Assembly (NCBI GenBank): GCA_013817115.1 | Contig: JACDDG010000074.1 | Coordinates: 1-9,480 of the forward strand | From: Parachlamydiaceae bacterium | GTDB taxonomy: Bacteria > Chlamydiota > Chlamydiia > Chlamydiales > Parachlamydiaceae | DNA length: 9,480 bases | Reading direction: 5' to 3' | In this document: positions 6,604-9,480 of the stretch, piece after piece | Layout of the letters: each line of letters opens with the position of its first letter | Position numbering within the stretch: position 1 is the first letter of the stretch | The notes under the pieces: model-generated | Databases searched by the model: none | What the model was told of the DNA's origin: nothing | What the model saw: the letters and a program-made list of their open reading frames with translations, nothing else | Made by a program: the position numbers and the translations under genes

Positions 6604-7563
6604 ATGTCTTTTACTTCAGTAATCAAGAATAACTTTTCTCAGAGCGGTGTTGACCTACGCATTCACCTAAACTTTGGGTTGATAGATACAAAAGATAATA
6701 GAAGTATCCTTACAAAAATAAAAGACATAGTGCTTACTATATTTAATGAAATTTGTATTTTATTCAATAAATTTATTTCACGTTTGTATGCCAAAATCAC
6801 TAAGCAACGCTATCTAACTCCGGTATTAAACACTGTGGACGGAAAGTACCATTACCCTGATGCAGACTTACCTTGGAGTAAGGATGAAGAGAGTAAGGGT
6901 TTATTTCTGTGTCTTCATGGACTACATGGTCATCCTAGTGATTTTCAAAAATACGCCACTAAACACCGCCAAGAAAACCAGGGAGCTCATGTATGTGTTC
7001 CATTTATTGCAAAATCAGGTAATTGTGCTTTGAAAATCTCCGGTGATCCTGTATTAGAACTTGTTGAAAAATACCTAGAAAAATTCCCAGGCAATCCAGT
7101 GACAATTATTGGAACTTCGAATGGTGGGCGTATTGCTCAGTATGTTGAAAGCCGGTTAGATCATGAAATGGTGAACCAATTATCAGTTGTTACATTAGCT
7201 GGACTGCATTTTGGCACAACATTTATAGCTTTTTTAGAACGCCTTCGCTTGTTATGGATTCCTTGCCTTGATTCCGAATTAACCAAGGAATTTCGCTGGA
7301 ATAGTCCGATGGCTCAAGCCGAGTTAAAACTTTGGAGTGACAAACAAAAGATTTGGGACGACCAAGATAAAAAAGTTAGACATTTATTTTGTGCGACAAC
7401 AAATGATGAGCATGTCTGGACCAATTCTAGTTCTTTGCCTTATTCACAACACTCCACTCATAGTTATTCTGTATATAGCGGACAGTCACATTCCAGTATA
7501 GTTCCTTATGCTTTACCGGAAGTATTTAAATGGCTAACCCTGGGGTGTCACAAATCCAATTAA
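6604..7563 (+). CDS. Alpha/beta hydrolase with N-terminal extension
   Basis: The 319-residue protein shows the alpha/beta-hydrolase layout. FLCLHGLHGHP (101-111) is the oxyanion-hole segment after the first core strand, and IIGTSNGGRIAQY (168-180) is the nucleophile elbow with Ser172. Asp268 (ATTNDEH) is a plausible catalytic acid, and GQSHSS (293-298) places His296 as the base. The triad therefore looks intact. This would be a serine hydrolase such as a lipase or esterase, but the substrate cannot be read. About 100 residues precede the fold, including a hydrophobic, amphipathic stretch at 35-65 that could contact membranes; there is no classical signal peptide. The ATG at 6604 lacks a Shine-Dalgarno sequence, but no other in-frame ATG precedes the core. 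The last residues (LTLGCHKSN) may come from the adjoining insertion sequence, since the stop overlaps that of the transposase remnant. Confidence 0.75.
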   Translation: MSFTSVIKNNFSQSGVDLRIHLNFGLIDTKDNRSILTKIKDIVLTIFNEICILFNKFISRLYAKITKQRYLTPVLNTVDGKYHYPDADLPWSKDEESKGLFLCLHGLHGHPSDFQKYATKHRQENQGAHVCVPFIAKSGNCALKISGDPVLELVEKYLEKFPGNPVTIIGTSNGGRIAQYVESRLDHEMVNQLSVVTLAGLHFGTTFIAFLERLRLLWIPCLDSELTKEFRWNSPMAQAELKLWSDKQKIWDDQDKKVRHLFCATTNDEHVWTNSSSLPYSQHSTHSYSVYSGQSHSSIVPYALPEVFKWLTLGCHKSN

Positions 7564-8339
7564 GCCACTTTACTCTCTCCCCCAAATGATCCAGCCACTT
7601 TCTGTTCCATTCTGCGAAAAAATGATGCCATTTCTTTTGCTTTGGTCATGAGATTTTTGGCTACTTTATAGCACCGCCGACGTTTACTGAGATGTGTTCT
7701 CCCGAGGTTTAGCTGGCTCCATTCATTTACATGTTTATCTTTAATTGCACAAAATGCATTCATGATAGTCACTTCATCCAATTCACCACAAGAGGCTGGT
7801 GCAGCTAACACAAAAGAAGTAAGACCATGCTTTGCGTCTTCATTGACTAGCTTTTTCGTTGTACCAAACAAGGCTTCAATAACTTCGTCTGAACCAAGCA
7901 GCAGGTCTCCTTCTTTGAGTCCTTCTGTTTGTTGTTCAATAAAATCAAGACATTCGCCACAGAGCTGGTATGATTCCTTACATTTTAAGGGCAAATCATT
8001 GAGCTTTTTATCCAGTTCTTCATAAGATCCAGTATGTAGTCCTTGGGTTCTCACCTCATTTCGTACCCCGATTAAAGCATATTCACTGAACATTCGAATA
8101 TCTGCCTCCATATCCTTTAGCCAACCAAAGTCCTCTAAGAATTCCTTATAATCATCATCGTTTAGCGGAACGGTCATATCGCATTTTCCTGTAGCCAATT
8201 TATTCTTTATCAGCACAGCTACTGTCTTTTTCTGTAAACATTCTTGCAAATCGAGAATCATTAAAGTTTTATCAGCCCAATTGACAAGTTCATCAATGTT
8301 CATGTAGCGAGCTTTTGATCGTTGATTTGGTGGAATCAA
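7560..8339 (-). pseudogene. Transposase remnant, C-terminal part
   Basis: This 259-codon piece continues, in the same frame, the catalytic part that ends at the amber codon 8390-8388. The linking codons 8387-8340 are open and read on into PPNQRSKARYMNIDELV. The piece contains YQLCGECLDFIEQQ and LGSDEVIEALFGTTKKL. It also contains CGELDEVTIMNAF and WSQLNLGRTHLSKRRRCYK; a Glu in this region probably supplies the last residue of the DDE triad. The TTG at 8339 is an artefact of the stop just upstream, and nothing resembles a ribosome binding site there. The 3' end shares its stop bases with the convergent hydrolase gene. The composition is ordinary for the window. As a separate protein it would lack the two Asp residues of the active site. 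Confidence 0.7.
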
Positions 8340-8387
8340 ATGGGAAAATTTGGATTGTCGATGCTTTTGACTTGTTTTATTTGCTTG

Positions 8388-9026
8388 CTAGGTCATCTTT
8401 AAAAATTTTGGATCGTCTTCCAGTCGCGCCTTGAAGAAGCACGCAACTTTGTGCGGGGTATCATACGTTATACGAATCTTTCGCCCTTCATTTTTTAAAA
8501 TTTCCTCAACAAATGAGCGTGCACCAGCCTGCATGTCAGGTCCTCCATCTATGCAAATTTGACAAAATTTACCAACTCTTGTTTCTGCTTCTTGAAATGC
8601 ATGACAAATAACACTTCCATTGCACGTTTCTACGATTTTCATGTGCAAAGATTCTACATCTTGCAATCGCAAAGGCTGATTTTTAGCAATTAATTCCTTA
8701 AAAAGCGAAAGCTGTATCCCTAAAATCATAATAACTTTTTGAGTCCCAATGCTTATTGACGTATCGGCAATCGCAATCCAATCTGTAGCTTGCTCTAATG
8801 GTTTCCTAAGATTATAAAGGCCTACTCGTTTAATCCAACGGTTGATGGTGGCGTATGAGGGAATCCGTGATTTAAATTTGGGGAAAATAATAGAGAAAAA
8901 ACTTCTGATGCCTTTTGAAGTGGCTCGAAGGCTAATACTGTCTTTTAAAGTCATGAGGATACACAAGAGTATTATAGAAGTGCTATACCATGATTTCCAA
9001 GGTCTTCCAGCTTCCTTTACAACCAA
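8388..9026 (-). pseudogene. Transposase remnant, catalytic middle part
   Basis: The frame is open from 9059 to 8391; the TTG at 9026 is only the first formal start codon. It begins with AGRPWKSWYSTSIILLC, a DNA-binding or linker-type segment. TDWIAIADTSISIGTQKVIM follows, where the Asp at 8765-8763 is probably the first catalytic acid. QICIDGGPDMQAGARSF then holds the probable second Asp at 8549-8547. The segment ends ARLEDDPKFLKMT before a TAG at 8390-8388. Because the downstream reading continues in the same frame with fitting sequence, the TAG looks like a nonsense mutation rather than the natural end. Upstream, the TGA at 9062-9060 cuts it from the coiled-coil part. Confidence 0.7.
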
Positions 9027-9062
9027 TTGTTCAGACTTTTGTACTTTTTTTTTAACTCTTCA

Positions 9063-9371
9063 ATTTGTTCCTGGACTTTTTCTTTCACTTTCCTCTTTTA
9101 TCCTTTTTTCTTCAGCAATAAGCTTTTCCTTTTTGTGTATAATTTCCTTTAGCTCAAGAATGTCACGATCTTTTTCTTTAATTTCTAATTTTAGATTTTT
9201 TTCTAAATTTAAAGCATTAGCTTCTGATACATCGTGCTTTTTTTTCCATTCGTTACGACTTTTAGTTAAATCGTCCGTTTTACTTCGAAGTGATTTTAAT
9301 TTGAGAGATTTTTTCCTGATTTTTTTCTGTTTGTAGATCCCGACTTTCGTTTAATCGTTTTATTGTATCAT
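9063..9371 (-). pseudogene. Transposase remnant, coiled-coil N-terminal part
   Basis: On the minus strand this stretch reads, mostly in the same frame as the middle part, LKLKSLRSKTDDLTKSRNEW, then KKKHDVSEANALNLEKNLK, then DRDILELKEIIHKKEKLIAEEKR. This is a charged heptad-like coiled coil typical of the start of some long transposases. The first 20 or so residues (KRLNESRDLQTEKNQEK) are in a different frame, joined near an A-run at about 9309-9314. Near 9060-9090 the sequence makes best sense (VKEKVQEQIEEL) in yet another frame, up to a nine-A run at 9053-9045. A start at 9371-9369 would also need one indel. The gene therefore carries several frameshifts and cannot be translated as one protein. 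Confidence 0.5.
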
Positions 9372-9388
9372 ATCGAGAGTCAAAACTC

Positions 9389-9463
9389 TGGACTTTCAGT
9401 CCAAGACTTTAGTTGTCACACTTTCAGTGTGATTTTATAAGCCATGGACTTTTAGTCCATGGC
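9389..9463. repeat. Hairpin cluster with shared ACTTTYAGT core
   Basis: Three perfect hairpins have a five-base TTTYA loop, each closed by AC/GT, but their outer stem bases differ. They are TGGAC/GTCCA (9389-9403), TCACAC/GTGTGA (9416-9432) and AGCCATGGAC/GTCCATGGCT (9440-9464). A degenerate fourth copy, GACTTTAGTTGTC, lies between the first two at 9405-9417. The centres are 28 bases apart between the first two good copies and 28 between the last two. The cluster lies just upstream of the transposase remnant's presumed start and may continue past the window edge. Confidence 0.65.
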
Positions 9464-9480
9464 TGTGTTAATATCTGCAC

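Larger units (their letters stand above)
7560..9371 (-). mobile_element. Decayed insertion sequence carrying a DDE-type transposase
   Basis: From a possible ATG at 9371-9369 down to the TAA at 7562-7560, the minus strand encodes pieces of one transposase of about 600 residues. In order these are a coiled-coil N-terminal part, a catalytic middle part and a C-terminal part. The pieces are interrupted by a TGA at 9062-9060, a TAG at 8390-8388 and several inferred indels in A-runs. I could not find matching terminal inverted repeats or a target duplication, so the outer limits are those of the gene, not of the element. The family cannot be named with confidence. Confidence 0.6.

Noticed and set aside
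7762..8025. 87-codon plus-strand frame
   Set aside because: It is a low-complexity Ser-rich shadow of the C-terminal transposase remnant.
8842..9336. 164-codon plus-strand frame opposite the transposase
   Set aside because: It is antisense to the coiled-coil and catalytic parts of the transposase; its Ser/Phe/Leu-rich product is what the complement of Lys/Glu-rich codons gives.
9389..9463. CRISPR array
   Set aside because: The repeats are short palindromes with changing arms. There is no constant repeat of 25-40 bases, no uniform unique spacers and no cas gene.

Overview
The window most probably comes from an environmental (amoeba-associated) member of the Chlamydiae, of the Parachlamydia / Protochlamydia / Neochlamydia kind. 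The main pointer is the ribosomal protein S4 gene: its protein closely resembles the chlamydial form as I recall it, lacks the N-terminal zinc-binding cysteines, and stands alone rather than next to rpsM/rpsK/rpoA. Low G+C, loosely packed genes and a decayed insertion sequence fit that lifestyle. The assignment rests on reading and memory, not on a search.

Layout. (1) 3-1157, + strand: the 3' part of a family-25-like glycosyltransferase gene, then after 24 bases a 211-residue Ser/Glu-rich protein of unknown function. (2) 1497-2117, +: rpsD, followed by a roughly 105-base interrupted palindrome and a T-rich run. (3) 2474-4263, +: a two-gene, ATGA-overlapping operon encoding a DUF692 / MNIO (multinuclear non-heme iron oxygenase) enzyme and its usual DUF2063 / HvfC-BufC-type partner. 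Such pairs normally modify cysteines in a small ribosomally made peptide, but no convincing precursor peptide gene is visible here. (4) 4278-5702, -: prpD (2-methylcitrate dehydratase), convergent with that operon. (5) 6007-6462, +: a MarR-family regulator divergent from prpD, with an inverted repeat over its own putative promoter. (6) 6604-7563, +: an alpha/beta hydrolase with an N-terminal extension. (7) 7560-9371, -: a dead DDE-type transposase gene (one amber codon, one TGA and several inferred frameshifts). Its 3' end overlaps the hydrolase stop codon. (8) 9389-9463: a cluster of hairpins that share the core ACTTTYAGT but have different stem arms.

How the parts fit. PrpD acts on propionate-derived 2-methylcitrate, and its divergent MarR neighbour is the obvious candidate regulator. 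The MNIO/partner pair is an independent peptide-modification module. The most interesting items are that pair without a recognised substrate, the large palindrome after rpsD, and the hairpin family at the right edge. No tRNA, rRNA or CRISPR array was seen.
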